A stretch of 64,000 nt of DNA. Origin: Bagarius yarrelli (taxonomy: Eukaryota; Chordata; Actinopteri; Siluriformes; Sisoridae). Location of the stretch: contig VCAZ01000045.1 of NCBI GenBank assembly GCA_005784505.1, positions 1,493,501 through 1,557,500 on the forward strand. Reading direction: 5' to 3'. This document shows, piece after piece, positions 11,598 to 24,065 of the stretch (the stretch's first letter is position 1; each line of letters begins with the position of its first letter). Made by a program: the position numbers and the translations under genes. The notes below the pieces were generated by a model. It was not told where the DNA came from. It did no database searches and was given only the letters and a program-made list of their open reading frames with translations.

Positions 11598-13189
11598 AAT
11601 GTTTTTGAACTGTAATAGGAAACCTTTAACAAACTCCACACAAAAAGACCTCCGCAGGGGATATTACCCTGCAACCTTTTTTTTAAATTTTAAAAGAAAA
11701 AAGAAAAGAAAACTTGTTTATGCTCTCAATGAATACAATGATTTTTCCAAACAAAATGGATTTCTAACAATTTTTTTTGGATGGTGGATTTAACTGTAGA
11801 TTTTTTATTTCAATAAATACAAAACAAGCAAAGGGGTAAAAAAAAAACTACACTATGGATGCAAGGCTAAAAGGGCACAGAACAAGCACAAGGAAACATT
11901 CAATAGACAGAACTTAAGTAGGGGTGGTGTTGCTCTTAGGGTGTAAGTAATTAGTGGGAAATGTGACAAGGACATTTGACCTAGCTTGGGCTGATGGGTA
12001 ATGTACTGAGACGTACTCCAAAGAGTTAGCTCCAACCTATATTTTAGCTTTAAGCTAGGCCAACAACTATCTCTTGCTATTGATCTTTAGCTCAAGCTCT
12101 TAATGAAGGGTCATGCTCCCATTTCGCTCTACTACCATCTATTGACTTTTATTGATCTGACCCTTGTTTAGTAGTGAGTTCACTTCAGTTTCTTCGGAGG
12201 CTCGGAGGTGTGTGTCTGAGCTGTCGTCTACACAGCAGTAACTTGTTTAGAAATTCTAAAATGACTATTACTATAATTACAGGTTAACAGCTAGGGTTAG
12301 TTGTAGTTTACATTTGAATCCAATTAAGTCAAATGCGTCAACAATCAAATTTTGTGAAAAAAAGCTATGTGAAATTTTACATTAGCTACAAGGATAAAGT
12401 GATACACATTCAGGTTGTAGTCCTCAAATTCTTCCCAGTGCCACCTAAAATCTATGAAAATAACCCACAATTACTAGAGTACGGTATGTACTCTACAGTA
12501 TGTGCCCTTTATTTTTGGGCAATACCGGCTTAAGTAGTTAAAACGATTCCCGCTCAGATAGTGGGTTACAGATTAGATTATGACCCTTTGCTCTGACTCA
12601 AATTTCTCCCAAGTATCTAAAGAAATTCCTGGTGCTAAACTGTATATGTGAACGGTGCTCCTTTAATTGGTTTTATTCCCATAAAGAAGATTATCGTGGT
12701 TTGGGTTTAGTGTCAGCATGATTTTTGTTTATTTTTAGGAAATGCATGAGTTTCCTCTCAGGTACCATGCAACTGCCCCCAGAAGTTTAGTCATTTGGAT
12801 TTTATTTCGTTGAGGTTGTTGTGGTGTGTGTTTGTTTGTGTGTGTGCTCTTAGGAGCCATTTTTTCAATGTTATGAGTTTTGTATGGCTATTTTGTCTGG
12901 TTTGAAGCCTCTTATGTATAAAGTTTCGTTATGCTTTTAGTTTAAACTTACAGAAAAAGTGTAAAGTGCCACTTTAATGATACATAACTACAGGTAGGAA
13001 GGAAGATCTATAGGAAGGAAGTGGTAATTGTGGGCCGTTATAATATATAACACCATAAATTAATAATGACATTTCTAAAGTGTTTATTTCTTTAATCAGC
13101 CATATTGGATATACAGTCAGATAGCAGGATGAGTTGCTGGGTAACTGTCCACGTTCCCATATTGTCAAAATGCAGTACTACGCAGGTCA

Positions 13190-13640
13190 TGACTTATGAC
13201 AACATCCTCTCAAACTATTTGTTTAAAATTCAATTCAATTGTTTTGTGCTTTTAACAATGAACATTGTTTACACAGAATGCAGTAACAGTAAAAAATGTA
13301 AGTTTGCTCCTAATGAGCAAGCCGGAGGCGACTGTGGCAAGGAAAAACTCCCTGAGATGAAGTAGGAAGAAACCGTTAGAGGAACCAGAATCTGGGTGAC
13401 ACCGCATGTTACTGTTAATTACAAAATATTGTTACAATCAAATGTAATGTAAATTGCAGCCTTTGGCCAGTGGAGCAGAGTCCCAGTCCATCCTCCAAGC
13501 TCCTTTAATTAAGGAAAGGGGCAGGAACCTGTTTACTGGTGCCTCAAGATCCTCGCAGGGTTGGCATCTTCTTCCTAAAGGTCTACCAGTGCTGGCACAA
13601 TCTCCGAAGACCTCGGGATGGGTATAAAATAGAAACAGGT
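13190..13640 (-). repeat. dispersed repeat with ATTCAATTCAATTG end
   Basis: Minus-strand order: GGTTCCTCTAACGGTTTCTT, CTCAGGGAGTTTTTCCTTGC, GCTCATTAGGAGC, then the TGTAAACAATG stretch, AAAGCACAAAACAATTGAAT and TTGAATTTTAA at the end. A plus-strand relative is at 26080-26250. It is a widespread fish retroelement tail; I do not assign the parent. Confidence 0.6.
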
Positions 13641-13909
13641 AGAGAGAAATTAGCGTAGCTTCTGTTCATAATATTAGCAGGCATTTGAGTCTTATGATTG
13701 GACATGGTTAGGATTATATCACTACTCGTTGTCTTAAATTGCTCTTGGCAGTGCTACATAAAGCGTTTTTGCATTTTTATTGCGGACAGAGATAATTCAA
13801 GCTTGTGTGGATGACATTTTTGTTAAAAGACGGATAACCTTCTTATCTTGTGCATTATTTGTATCCTTGGAAGTTTACAGTTGTTACTGGCTCCGTTTAA
13901 AATTGCATG

Positions 13910-14310
13910 CTAATTAAGTATGTACTACATTTAGATACATCTTTAAAAAAGTAGCATTTATTATGCTTATATAGTATGATACGAGTAGTAAACTGTAAAT
14001 GAAATTACACTCAACTGTATCTCCAGGTTTTTGTAAGTGACATATGACGTCACAGCAACAGGAATTAAAGTTAATAATGTTTAACTTGAATAATGTTAAA
14101 ACTAGTGCAATTTAATAACAGGGAATTTTTTTTCTTTAAGTATACTTAGAGCACTTGGAAAGTGCCACGTTGCTGCTTTCTACCAGTTCCACATATGATG
14201 AGTTGTGTATGAGATATGTGTATATCATACGTGTACTTCAAAATCTGGGCCGGAGTAGTAGGACATCCAGGATCTTTTACTGTATTTTGCTAAGGATTCG
14301 GACATACTAC
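13910..14310 (+). mobile_element. small mobile family X, copy 1
   Basis: It shares TGACGTCACAGC, AATAATGTTTAACTTGAATAATGTTAAA and GCTAAGGATTCGGACATACTAC in the same order with 30830-31170, and with the reverse complement of 53210-53690. No open frame of note. Confidence 0.7.
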
Positions 14311-14452
14311 ATAGCATTTGGCAGGCGCCCTTGTCCAGAGCAGCTTACATTTATTTCATTTATACAACTAAGCAATTGGGTGTTATGGGCCTTGCTCAGG
14401 GGCCCAACAGTGGAACTTGGTGGTACTGGGAATCGAACTCATAATCTTCCAG
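14311..14452 (-). repeat. SINE-B copy
   Basis: Minus strand: GATTCCCAGTACCACCAAG, the GGGCCCCTGAGCAAGGCCC block and GCGCCTGCCAAATGC. Its head side runs directly into the TCAG array. Confidence 0.85.
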
Positions 14453-14453
14453 C

Positions 14454-14595
14454 CAGTCAGTCAGTCAGTCAGTCATTTAGTCAGTCAGTCCATCTGTCTA
14501 TCTGTGTGTCTACTCATCTATCTGTCTGTCTATCTTTCTATCCATTTATCATCTGTCTGTCTGTCTGTTTGTCTGTCCGTCCGTCTGCTCATCGG

Positions 14596-14630
<35 letters not shown>
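14454..14630. repeat. compound (TCAG)n/(TCTG)n/(TCTA)n microsatellite
   Basis: Starts with TCAG units, passes through TCTG and GTCC units, and ends in about ten TCTA units. Confidence 0.95.
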
Positions 14631-14631
<1 letters not shown>

Positions 14632-14943
14632 ATTACTTCATCTATCCTATCCATCCTAATTAACCTAAAATAATGAACGTGTTATTGTCCGCTTTAGTGT
14701 TATGTTCTATGCGTGTGTTTGCCAGTGATGTCCCTTCTCTAATTATTGGAAGGACGATCAAGACAGCTGCTGCTGTGTGCCTGGTATCCACTTGGACCAA
14801 TGGCATCCGTGGTGCTTTTACCGAGACGGTGCGGGAGGGTGCATATGTGTGGGCTGCTGAGTGCTTCACACAATGTTAGTTAGGTAACTGAAGCACAGAG
14901 AACATGGGGAGGGAGTGATAAAAGAAGAGTTCTGTGAACAGAA

Positions 14944-14948
<5 letters not shown>

Positions 14949-14988
<40 letters not shown>

Positions 14989-14989
14989 T
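14949..14989. repeat. (GA)n microsatellite
   Basis: Nearly uninterrupted GA dinucleotides. Confidence 0.95.
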
Positions 14990-16677
14990 ACAAGATACGC
15001 AGTACTGAGATAAGTAACATGCTGTACAATATAGATTGTTTATAAAGTGCTTAGGATAAATAAAAGTGTGAGGTTATTATTTTTTGCTTCGCACCTTAAG
15101 AGCTCCTGCTCGGGAATCTGTCAGTTGCTTTTTGTTCGTAGGTAGCTGTGACACAGAGAGCATGAGCGTTAGAAAGAGAGACTGAGACCAAAAGAAAGCA
15201 AGAGATCAGAGAGAAAAAGGGCTCAGACTATTTAACAGGCTATTATTTGCTTCGCACGTCATGCTCATGTTTATGTCTTCCTATCTGGAGCCGAGGGATC
15301 GGACGAGAAACGCTTGCTTCCTCATGGGTAAGTGACTTTGATTTCTAGGAATCTGGTACCGAATGTGCGTTGGTCTGTATTTTTACTTATTTAAGCTAAA
15401 AGGCATAGTTTCTTATATATTATGAACTAAAATGTATTCCTGATCAGTTAGGGCCTTGTGTCATTCCAGGTACGTGACCTCGGTATTAGATTAAGGTACA
15501 GGTACCTTAGCGACCGTCAGACAATAAGCTTTTTTGGTGCACTTTTGTCCTCTGTGGTAACTTATTAGACAAAGTCTCTGCATAGACGCATGCAAATCCT
15601 TCCAATTTTTTTTTTCTTCTGAAGAGCTGACCTGCAGGAAAGCTGCTCACTGCAGAATTAGATACCCTGCTGTCACCTAAGATCAGCAAGATCGTTGTAA
15701 AGATCATCATTCATTGTCATGAAAGGAAAATAAAGTTGTCCTTGGAAGTCTGCACGCAAAAGGGGGAACCCCTCGTCCACTTGTCCACTTAAGACCTCTG
15801 GGAAGGTATCAGAAGCGCTCGTTATCGGTTGGTAGCGGTTGTTATAATTAAGTATGACAAATCGGAAAACTTGTAAGAGAGTTTTCTTGCATATTATTCC
15901 TGATGTACAATTCTTGATTATTATCTAATTATAATTAATGTCAGAAGAAGCATGAGAAAGAAGTCAGATCCTGCAGTCTCGGATGTGATTTCAGTCCAAA
16001 ATATACATGCCAAAGGAATCGATACACCAATTTATCCTGACCAAAAATGTCATATATATAGAAACATGTTAAGAAAGCGTGAGTCATATTCGAAGAGAGG
16101 ATGAGTCAGAGTCTGGCCTGGCTCTTAAAAAAATATACACAATGAATAACTTCTTTTTAGACTTGCTGCAGCTGTTATTCCTGTGCATTATTTATAAGCA
16201 AGCGAGATTTATTAAAGCGCAGGTATATATAAGTGTGTTTTTGGTAGATTTCTTTAAGATTTTGGCAGCGCAGATTAAACTATCCGCTCTTTTCGTCTCA
16301 CCTTTCTTACAGTTTATAAACACACTCTTAAATTATCAGGCAACATGAAGCCGATTGTGTGCCTTCATCTACATCCGTGGGGTCCAATGGAAGAAGATTA
16401 AATAACTAGAATAAAAGATATTGTACATACAGTAAGTAAATAATAACACAAAATAGCTAGTTATGTTATATATAAAATAATTCACATTGTTGTGCTTCGG
16501 TTTTACCTTCTTCTTAGCAGCGTACCAATAAACAAAATGTTAGGCATTTTACCCATTTATTGTTATGAAATGGCAACATTACAAGATTGTTCCGGTTATT
16601 ACATACTGCATGTTATCAGCTCTAAACATTTCCCCTCACACACCAGAGTCTCACATGTTCTACAGTTACGTTTAGAT

Positions 16678-16826
16678 TTATAGCATTTGGCAGACACGCT
16701 TACATTTATTTTATTTATACAACTCAGCAATTGGGTTTTAAGAGCCTTGTACAAGCAGTGGAACTTGGTTGTACTGGGATTTGAACCCACAATCTTCCAT
16801 CTTAACCGCTAAGCTACTACCTCCCT
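16678..16826 (-). repeat. SINE-B copy
   Basis: Minus strand: TAGCTTAGCGGTTAAGATGG head, GTGGGTTCAAATCCCAGTAC B-box and GTGTCTGCCAAATGCTATAAA tail. Confidence 0.85.
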
Positions 16827-16957
16827 CTTTTTTTCTCTTTTGAATGTTCACCTTGTTCAGGATGAGTTTTCAGTAAGTATGAAATCAAATTATAACAAAC
16901 ACAAGCCTTTTCTGGTTTGTGAATTTATCTGTACTTTTGGTATAAAGGGTTTAGCCC

Positions 16958-17046
16958 GAAAAGTTGCAACTTGGTTGTGCTAGGAATCGAACCCCGATCT
17001 ACCAATTAGCAGCCCAACATTTTAACCACTGCACTACCATGTTTCC
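16958..17046 (-). repeat. SINE-B head fragment
   Basis: Minus strand: TAGTGCAGTGGTTAAAATGT head and GGGGTTCGATTCCTAGCAC B-box; the tail half is missing. Confidence 0.8.
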
Positions 17047-17757
17047 CCTTATTAGGGCAGTGGGAAGCCCAGATACAGACACATGACTACAGCATCAATA
17101 TGGTGGCTCAAATGGTTTTGGCACGGAGTTGTCGCAATCTCATTTACAGTTTCTATGTAAAGTTTTTTGTACAGTCTCAGTCTGCGTATGTATTTTTATA
17201 TGTCCTGAGAGACACCACATTTCGTTCTACTTTATGTCCACACATGTAGCAGAATGACAGTAAACCTTAAATTGACTTGTATTTTGGATGAACAGAAAGA
17301 CCTGGTTTCGAGCGCCACTGCTGACGCTCTGCCACTGTTGAGTCTGTAACAAATATACACCTTTTTTAAATATTCTAACCTTTTACAAATGAAAAGACTG
17401 GTCCGAGTATTACTAAAACACTATTAAAGGTCAAGAAATAAAAGATCAAGTCAGTTTAGTCTCTAAATTGAATGGTATATTATACCTATTGTAAAAAAAA
17501 TACCTCTTACACTGCTAGAGATGATCCTGAGATTATGACTGGTTCTGTCAGTGTCATCACATCTCACTCTGGTTTTTTTGATACCTTCTCCCTCATAAGC
17601 CTGCATAGGAGGTTAAACATACCTTTATTAAAGAATTGATATTATTGACAAATAGTGGTTTTTACCTGCACTGTCTAATTAGCTGGGATTATGAAATACA
17701 CTTACTAGCCACTCTAACAGTAACATATATACCTTAAAAGTTGTACAATATATACAT

Positions 17758-17882
17758 TTATAGCATACATTACATTTTTCTCATACAACTGAGCAATTGG
17801 GAGTTAAGGGTGCTGGGAATCGAACCTAAAATCTTACAGTTTACAGTTCAACACCTTAACGACTATGCTATTACTTCCCCCA
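17758..17882 (-). repeat. SINE-B copy, internally deleted
   Basis: AGCAATTGGGAGTTAAGGG is joined directly to TGCTGGGAATCGAACC, so the middle GGCCCCTGAGCAAGG block has been lost. Confidence 0.8.
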
Positions 17883-18013
17883 TACAAATATGAATACAAG
17901 TGCAATGTATATTAAACTGAGTCAGCATCGGACAATTATAACCTCTGTGACATGGTAGATATTTACTAGAGATAGTATTAAGGATAGATGGACAGACAAT
18001 GGATGAGTATATG

Positions 18014-18055
18014 AATGGATGGATGGATGGACGGACAGACGGACGGACGGACAGA
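18014..18055. repeat. (GGAT)n/(GGAC)n microsatellite
   Basis: Four-base units TGGA and CGGA/CAGA. Confidence 0.9.
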
Positions 18056-18596
18056 GGGGTATTTCAGAAAGCTAGCAAAAAAACCAAAATTGTACAAGTA
18101 TATTAAATTTAGCTGATTGTAACCACAAAACTATAAAATAATGTTAATGTCACATAAAGTGCATAATTGCATACAAGTGCATATAATTGATAGAAGTGTG
18201 TACACGTTTGTACACATATTTGTATTCTATTTTACTAAACCAACATTGGCACTATGTAAAAAATAATTGTGAATTTAATTATACATACAGGTCAGAAATA
18301 TAGAAATGTGTAAACATCTGTACCACTGTGCCAGTGGAAGCAACAACATTCTAATACAACAGTTTATATCCTAATGTCTTTAAAATATTTCTTTAATATT
18401 TACGTAAGCCTTTTATGCTTGAATCCAAAAGAATATTAGATGTGCATTTGCTCAAATCACAGGTCTAATAAAAGGAAACGAACCAAAGGGACAAAAACAA
18501 GCATTTAAATGTGAGATTAATGTAGACCTTTGACCCTGCAATTAACAGCGTCTTCCACGCTTGGCTAAGAAAGAATTCCTCTGTGGTAGAACTAAT

Positions 18597-18730
18597 GCTT
18601 TTGACAAATGAGGCTTCAGTGAAGAAAATGACCTGTGTTCCTCTCCTAGCAGTTGGACGTAATACCTGAAGCCGTCTTTACTAAATAAATCAAAAGAAAT
18701 TCGTTTAACAATAGAAATCTGTGTCTGTAT
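18597..18730 (+). repeat. local duplicate, copy 1
   Basis: TTTTGACAAATGAGGCTTCAG, then TAGCAGTTGGA, ACTAAATAAAT and AATAGAAATCTG match 19118-19250 in order. Confidence 0.75.
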
Positions 18731-19117
18731 CTTGGCCTCTCTGTTCTTTCTGGTATATTCATCATTAAGTAAACTAATGATCTTAAATAATTTGTACTAC
18801 AAAAGAAAAAATAAGGTAAATTATTTATTTTATGTAGTGGTTGAAAGTGTCTGTAAGGAATTTGCAAGAAATATCATACAAAAGAAGCTTATAATTTGTT
18901 TTCAGGCACATCCTTTTATGCTACAAATCAACTTTCTTTTGTGCTATTTTTAGGCTATTTCATAGGATAAAGATATTAAACATTAGAATAAATGTTGAAT
19001 AATACATATGCACATCATATTTATTCATTTAAACGGTTTAATGTACAAATCAAATGCAACAAAGCACGAGGGGCTCCATCTAGCTTAATATTCGCTTGAG
19101 AATACAATATATACAGA

Positions 19118-19250
19118 GCTAATGTTTTTGACAAATGAAGCATCAGTGAAGGGAATTACTTGTTTTACTAGCAGCTGGAAATAAAACCTGGCTTTCGACT
19201 AAATAAATTTACTGAAAATGCATGTTAAAATAGAAATATCTGCATATCAG
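19118..19250 (+). repeat. local duplicate, copy 2
   Basis: It is a diverged second copy of 18597-18730, about 520 bases downstream. The preceding stretch 19067-19118 (GGGGCTCCATCTAGCTT, AGAATACAATAT) resembles 21042-21095, so a third partial member may exist there. Confidence 0.75.
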
Positions 19251-19266
19251 CTATTGTATGTAAAAT

Positions 19267-19650
19267 TTAGGGTTGCACAAGTATCGGTATCGGGCCCGCT
19301 GCTAAGCTCATGTATTTGCACTCAGAAAAATAAGTAGATACCAAAAACCTCTGGGGTCATTAAAAAATTTCATTGCACCAAGACTCCGGCAGCAACAACA
19401 GAAATATCAGGAGGTACAGAAAATGAGTACTTATAGTAGGATTACTCTAAAGCATCTTAAATGAAATTTTAGACAAAATTTGCCACTAGCAGTAACATTA
19501 GGCGAGAGAAAAGATATCCGAAGAGCTATACAAAGAATCCCAAAATAGTACCGCTATCTGTTTCTTTTACTACTTTTTTCAGTAAATACCAGGCGGAAAA
19601 AAATATCTGTACTTGTATTCGGTCTTCAGAAAATAGTAATGTTGCATAGC
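19267..19650 (+). pseudogene. hAT transposon relic, copy 1
   Basis: The left end TTAGGGTTGCACAAGTATCGG is a typical fish hAT terminus. The middle encodes a degraded MSTY...LKHLK stretch like the BED-type zinc finger of hAT transposases. It ends around ATAGTAATGTTGCATAG. The catalytic domain is absent. Confidence 0.65.
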
Positions 19651-20247
19651 AAAACTAATTTTGCTTATTCCGCACTATGTTAACTAAAACTCAAATTTGT
19701 CCTGTTTCCACGTTTCTATTTTGTGCTTCTTAAACAGTTAAATTAGACAAACAAACAGTTAAATCAGGAGGACAAATGTTGCATGGTTGATGGATAGACA
19801 CCACAAGGAATATTTGCTTGCAATCTATTTCATAGTCTCTTCTCTAAGTGGAAGCTGACTCACACCTTTCCACCCACTCACTGTGCTAACAGCTGCATGC
19901 TTGTTAGCATTAGTGCTTGCAACAAAATTACAACAGGTCCAGGAAAAAAAATAATGCAGTCTGCTTTGATTTTAGCTTGTTAGCATGCTAGTACCCCCTA
20001 GTTTTTTGTATATTAATTGTGGGCTGAATCTCTTCTTGTTGCTCCCTACCACCCACTCAATGTTCCGATGTTGCCGCATCATGGATGCCTTCTGTAGAGC
20101 TAACGCACACCTGACATAGCCAGGTTTTTTTTTTATCTCACAGTATTTTGTGCCCACAAATATGCCTGACTGAGCCAGGTCGGTAGGTGGTTGAAATATG
20201 AATTCAGGTCTGTTTTTGTAGTGTTACCCGACAGTGTTGATGCTAGG

Positions 20248-20415
20248 TTGGTGGCTCAGTGGTTAAGGTTTTGTGTGTTTGATTCCCAGTACCACCAAGA
20301 TACCACTGCTGGGCAATTGAACAAGACCCCTAACCACCAATTACTCAGGTGTATAAATGAATCAAAATGTATGCCACTGTTGATAAGGGCGTCTGCCAAA
20401 TGCCAGAAATGTAAA
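20248..20415 (+). repeat. SINE-B copy
   Basis: Complete from TGGTGGCTCAGTGGTTAAGG to AGGGCGTCTGCCAAATGCC. Confidence 0.9.
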
Positions 20416-21907
20416 CGTAGAAAAAGATAAATGGGCTTAAACTGTAACAGGAAGTCAGACTCAAGGCAGAGATTAGGTGGAATCAAACAGACCAGTTTAT
20501 TTACAGCAAAAGCGGCGAAGTTTGATGCAGCAAACAAACAGTCTTTAGAAATAGTTTAAACCAAGAAGAAAAACTCAGAGCGGCAAATACCAGACTTGAC
20601 TTGGGTACAACGATGATCAGAGAACCAGAGCTTAGAACCAGGACATTTAAACTCCACAGGAAGACCTGGAAATCGCTGGACCTGGAAATCACTTGGAAAC
20701 AACACATGAATAACTTAAACGCCGGAAATACAAACAGTGCCGGTGTGAAAATGCTGTGTAAGTAGTGGCTTTGCTGATCCGTGACTGAGGGTAAGGTCTT
20801 GCATGATTAGAAGAGGAAGAGCCTGGCGTGTCTGTGACATAAACATATTGTAAAGCAATAGGAACAATAAGCCAAATTATTTACATCATATAGTCTTTTT
20901 GAGTAATAAAGGTACCTTATGTCTGTTTTTGTTGAACAAATGAATTTATTTCTGTGCTATACATGCTATATGATAAAAGGAATCAAAGATTGCAATAACT
21001 AAAAGAATTAAACTATATTATTATAATATATTATATTAATTTAAGCTCCAGCTAGCTTCATAGTTGCTGGAGAACACAATGTCTGTAGGAGCATTTGGTA
21101 TTTTAGATATTTTACCACCAATTTTCTTTAATAACCAGAAAGCGAGACTTCATCAGACTCTTTGAGCTGGCATGGGTTGATATCATAGACATTGAGAATG
21201 ATAGCAAGAGACATTTGAACCAATCAGCAGGTTTTAGTGAGCATCTGAATGACATATAAATCATACCATCCAAAATATATTATTTACACTTGCCCAAATA
21301 TGGTGATGACTATATAGGGTAAATCTGTGACTACTTGACTAATTTGATGTAGAAATGTAATTTAAGAAGCGTTGATCTTAATTCTCACTCACCAGGCCAG
21401 TTTTATATGTCTTTTTGAGAGTTGTATGTCCAGGAAGTGGCTGCATCAGTGGTCAGAAATGAAAATAAACAATATTGGTTGTATCTGAACATGTGCTCTA
21501 TGTGCTCTATGGCAACTGACCAAGTGCGTTTTAGTATTTGATTCGTAAAGTGGAACAAGTAGATCTAAAGCGCCAATTGATAAAGGTTTCAATTCCAATT
21601 GGCTGAAATGGTCAGAAGTACTAGAGCAACTACAAAAAGGCCCATAAATACTGTGCCTAGGACATCTATCAATATATAAACTAGCAGTGTGAAAGTCGTG
21701 GTGTAATTATGCAATAGAACAGTATGAAAATTGTGGATAACGATTAGTGTCAAAAATTTGAAATGTAAGAAAAGTTTTACGTAGTCTATCTGTTTCGCAT
21801 CAAGCTGTCAGTTTGCCCTCAGTGCACAAACCATGCTGTCACACTTTTATGACAAACCCTAGGTGTTTCTAGAGAACCTTTCTGTTGCCTACATGCACCT
21901 AAATCAA

Positions 21908-22005
21908 GACTCACACTGTGCGGTTTTTAATTGTCACGGTCTCATACGCTTTCCAGTCACAATCCCCAAAGTACAAATTACGCGCATCTGAGTCTCATTA
22001 CCGAA

Positions 22006-22038
<33 letters not shown>

Positions 22039-22856
22039 ATACTATATAAGCAGCTCAATCACCCAAGCTCGGGATCTGGTCTTATCAAGGTAGAAGGACT
22101 TTCTCGTACATCTCCTAGCATTTCCCGAGGTTCCAAAGCTCCATTTTTCGTTATGATGACCAGACTCCTAACACATTTTAAATAGACTTTCCTAGAGACT
22201 CCGTTGTTCTGGCTTTCGCTCTCCATTTGTTTCTGCAAGACTTTAAGTTCGCTACTACTTCCTGGTTTCTATCATTTTTCCACTATCCATTAGATTAATA
22301 GTCTTTTGTGAATTTTGCTTGTTAGCATGATTCCCATGTCACACTGTAGGATTTTAGTTGTTATAGTGTCAGACTGTACGACGGTAAAATGCATCAAAAA
22401 CGAACACACACAAGACTAGCTGGGGTGTTTCTCTCGCTAAATGTTAGCTAGCGGCAAATGGCAGTGATGACACATCATACAAACACTCTTTTGCCCTTCA
22501 TACCTCAGTAAGTTTAAGTTCTTGCTGTACCGTCCACTGGACTCGTTTCAACATTTACCTGAGGTGGTTTAAAGGTGGTAATTTTATCATTAGCTTTAGC
22601 GCTACTATTGGTTCCTGGTTTGAAAGTTGTCATAAGTGAAGTCACACTGCAAGCAATTCCCTGCGATCTTCTGACAGAAGTTTATCTGAGGTAAAAATAA
22701 AAAAAATTGATCACAACAGCTATTAATCAGCAAAAACTAAAACTGTTAAACTAGCGATCAAAGACAACAGACTTTAGCATAGGATTTTAGGAATCTTTTA
22801 GAATTAGTTTTTTAGACGACCAAATCATGGCCGAAATTGCACAGTGTAAGCCCAGT
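21908..22856. mobile_element. possible non-autonomous DNA element
   Basis: The left end GACTCACACTGTGCGGTTTT is echoed in inverted form at the right end (AATTGCACAGTGTAAGCCC). A similar TCACACTGTAGGATTTT motif occurs inside at 22338. A CA array sits within it. No transposase is visible, and the true limits are uncertain. Confidence 0.4.
22007..22036. repeat. (CA)n microsatellite
   Basis: About 15 CA units. Confidence 0.95.
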
Positions 22857-23782
22857 TTAGTACACAGCCAAAGAAACACACTCACAGCAGTGTATCTGAC
22901 CCTATGAACATTGGGCTCACTCCCAGAGGTCATACCTATAATTTTAAAGTGAGGACTGCAGACCCACTGTGCCCTGATCATCTAAAATAACGGGTGTGTC
23001 ACCAGTATAAACAGTCCAACATTGAAATAAAAGGATGCAAAACTGTCAAATAGCATCTTTCTGTTTTCTGTACACAGGGTTGCAGATCCCTGGAGTCAAT
23101 ACCGAGGGGCACAGGGAACTAGTGTTGTGACACCTTATCAGCATACAATGCATGCCTTATAGCTATAACCATAATAGCCAGAGGAAACCCCTAAAACACA
23201 TTAGTGGGATTAGTGGGAATCGAACCTAAAAAGGTGCTAAAATCATGCTTATCTCTAAAGCAATAATTTTTAGCAATCGTGTATTTTTCGGTGAAAGACT
23301 TGCCTGCAATTAGGACGCCTACAACCCGAAACTTTGTTAGACGTTTCCTGTGCTTTGGAAATTTACATATCAATATGCCTTTTATCGGCGGAGCACATTA
23401 TTCATCGCCGTTTCAGCCAGTCACATTTACAATTAGCGTTCCTGTTTTGTCTATTTGATCCCTCTACTTTTTTTGTATCCTAGCAAGTTATTTTCTTTGT
23501 GTTATGTCAGCCTCTGAGTCAGAAAGTCTTACACAATGTTGTTATTGTCTCCCTGTATATTATGTAGGCAGTAATTTTGGACAGCATTTGTGTTCCCATG
23601 ATAAATTCTCGGCTATTTAGAACTCATCAGAAGCACGCCTTTCTTTTTTATATTTTATGCACAAATTTGGAAAAGTTAAGCATTGTTAATGAGAAAAGAT
23701 TAAACTCAGACTTATAGAAAACAAAAGTGTTAATCCAATGATAAAAAATCCTTTAGTTCATTATGTAATATATAGAAAGATT

Positions 23783-23979
23783 CTATCTATCTATCTGTAT
23801 GTCTGTCTGTCTGTCTACTGTCTAACTGCATGTCTATCTGTCTCTGTCTGTTTGTATATCTAACTGCATGTCTATCTATCTATCTTTCTGTCCTTCTGTC
23901 TATCTATCTATCTACTCGTATCTATCTAACTGCATATTTGTGCATATATATCTGTCCGTCTGCCTAACTATCATGTCTA

Positions 23980-24064
<85 letters not shown>
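23783..24064. repeat. compound (TCTA)n/(TCTG)n microsatellite
   Basis: The array spans 280 bases and ends in about 18 uninterrupted CTAT units (23993-24064). It contains a threefold larger repeat with CTAACTGCAT. Confidence 0.95.

Positions 24065-24065
<1 letters not shown>

Noticed and set aside
14155..14673. 172-codon open frame
   Set aside because: It is built from a reversed SINE-B and a TCAG/TCTG/TCTA array; the Ser/Leu/Val/Cys-rich half is just the translated microsatellite.
23783..24064. CRISPR-like array
   Set aside because: The regular spacing comes from a tetranucleotide microsatellite; there are no unique spacers, and this is a vertebrate genome.
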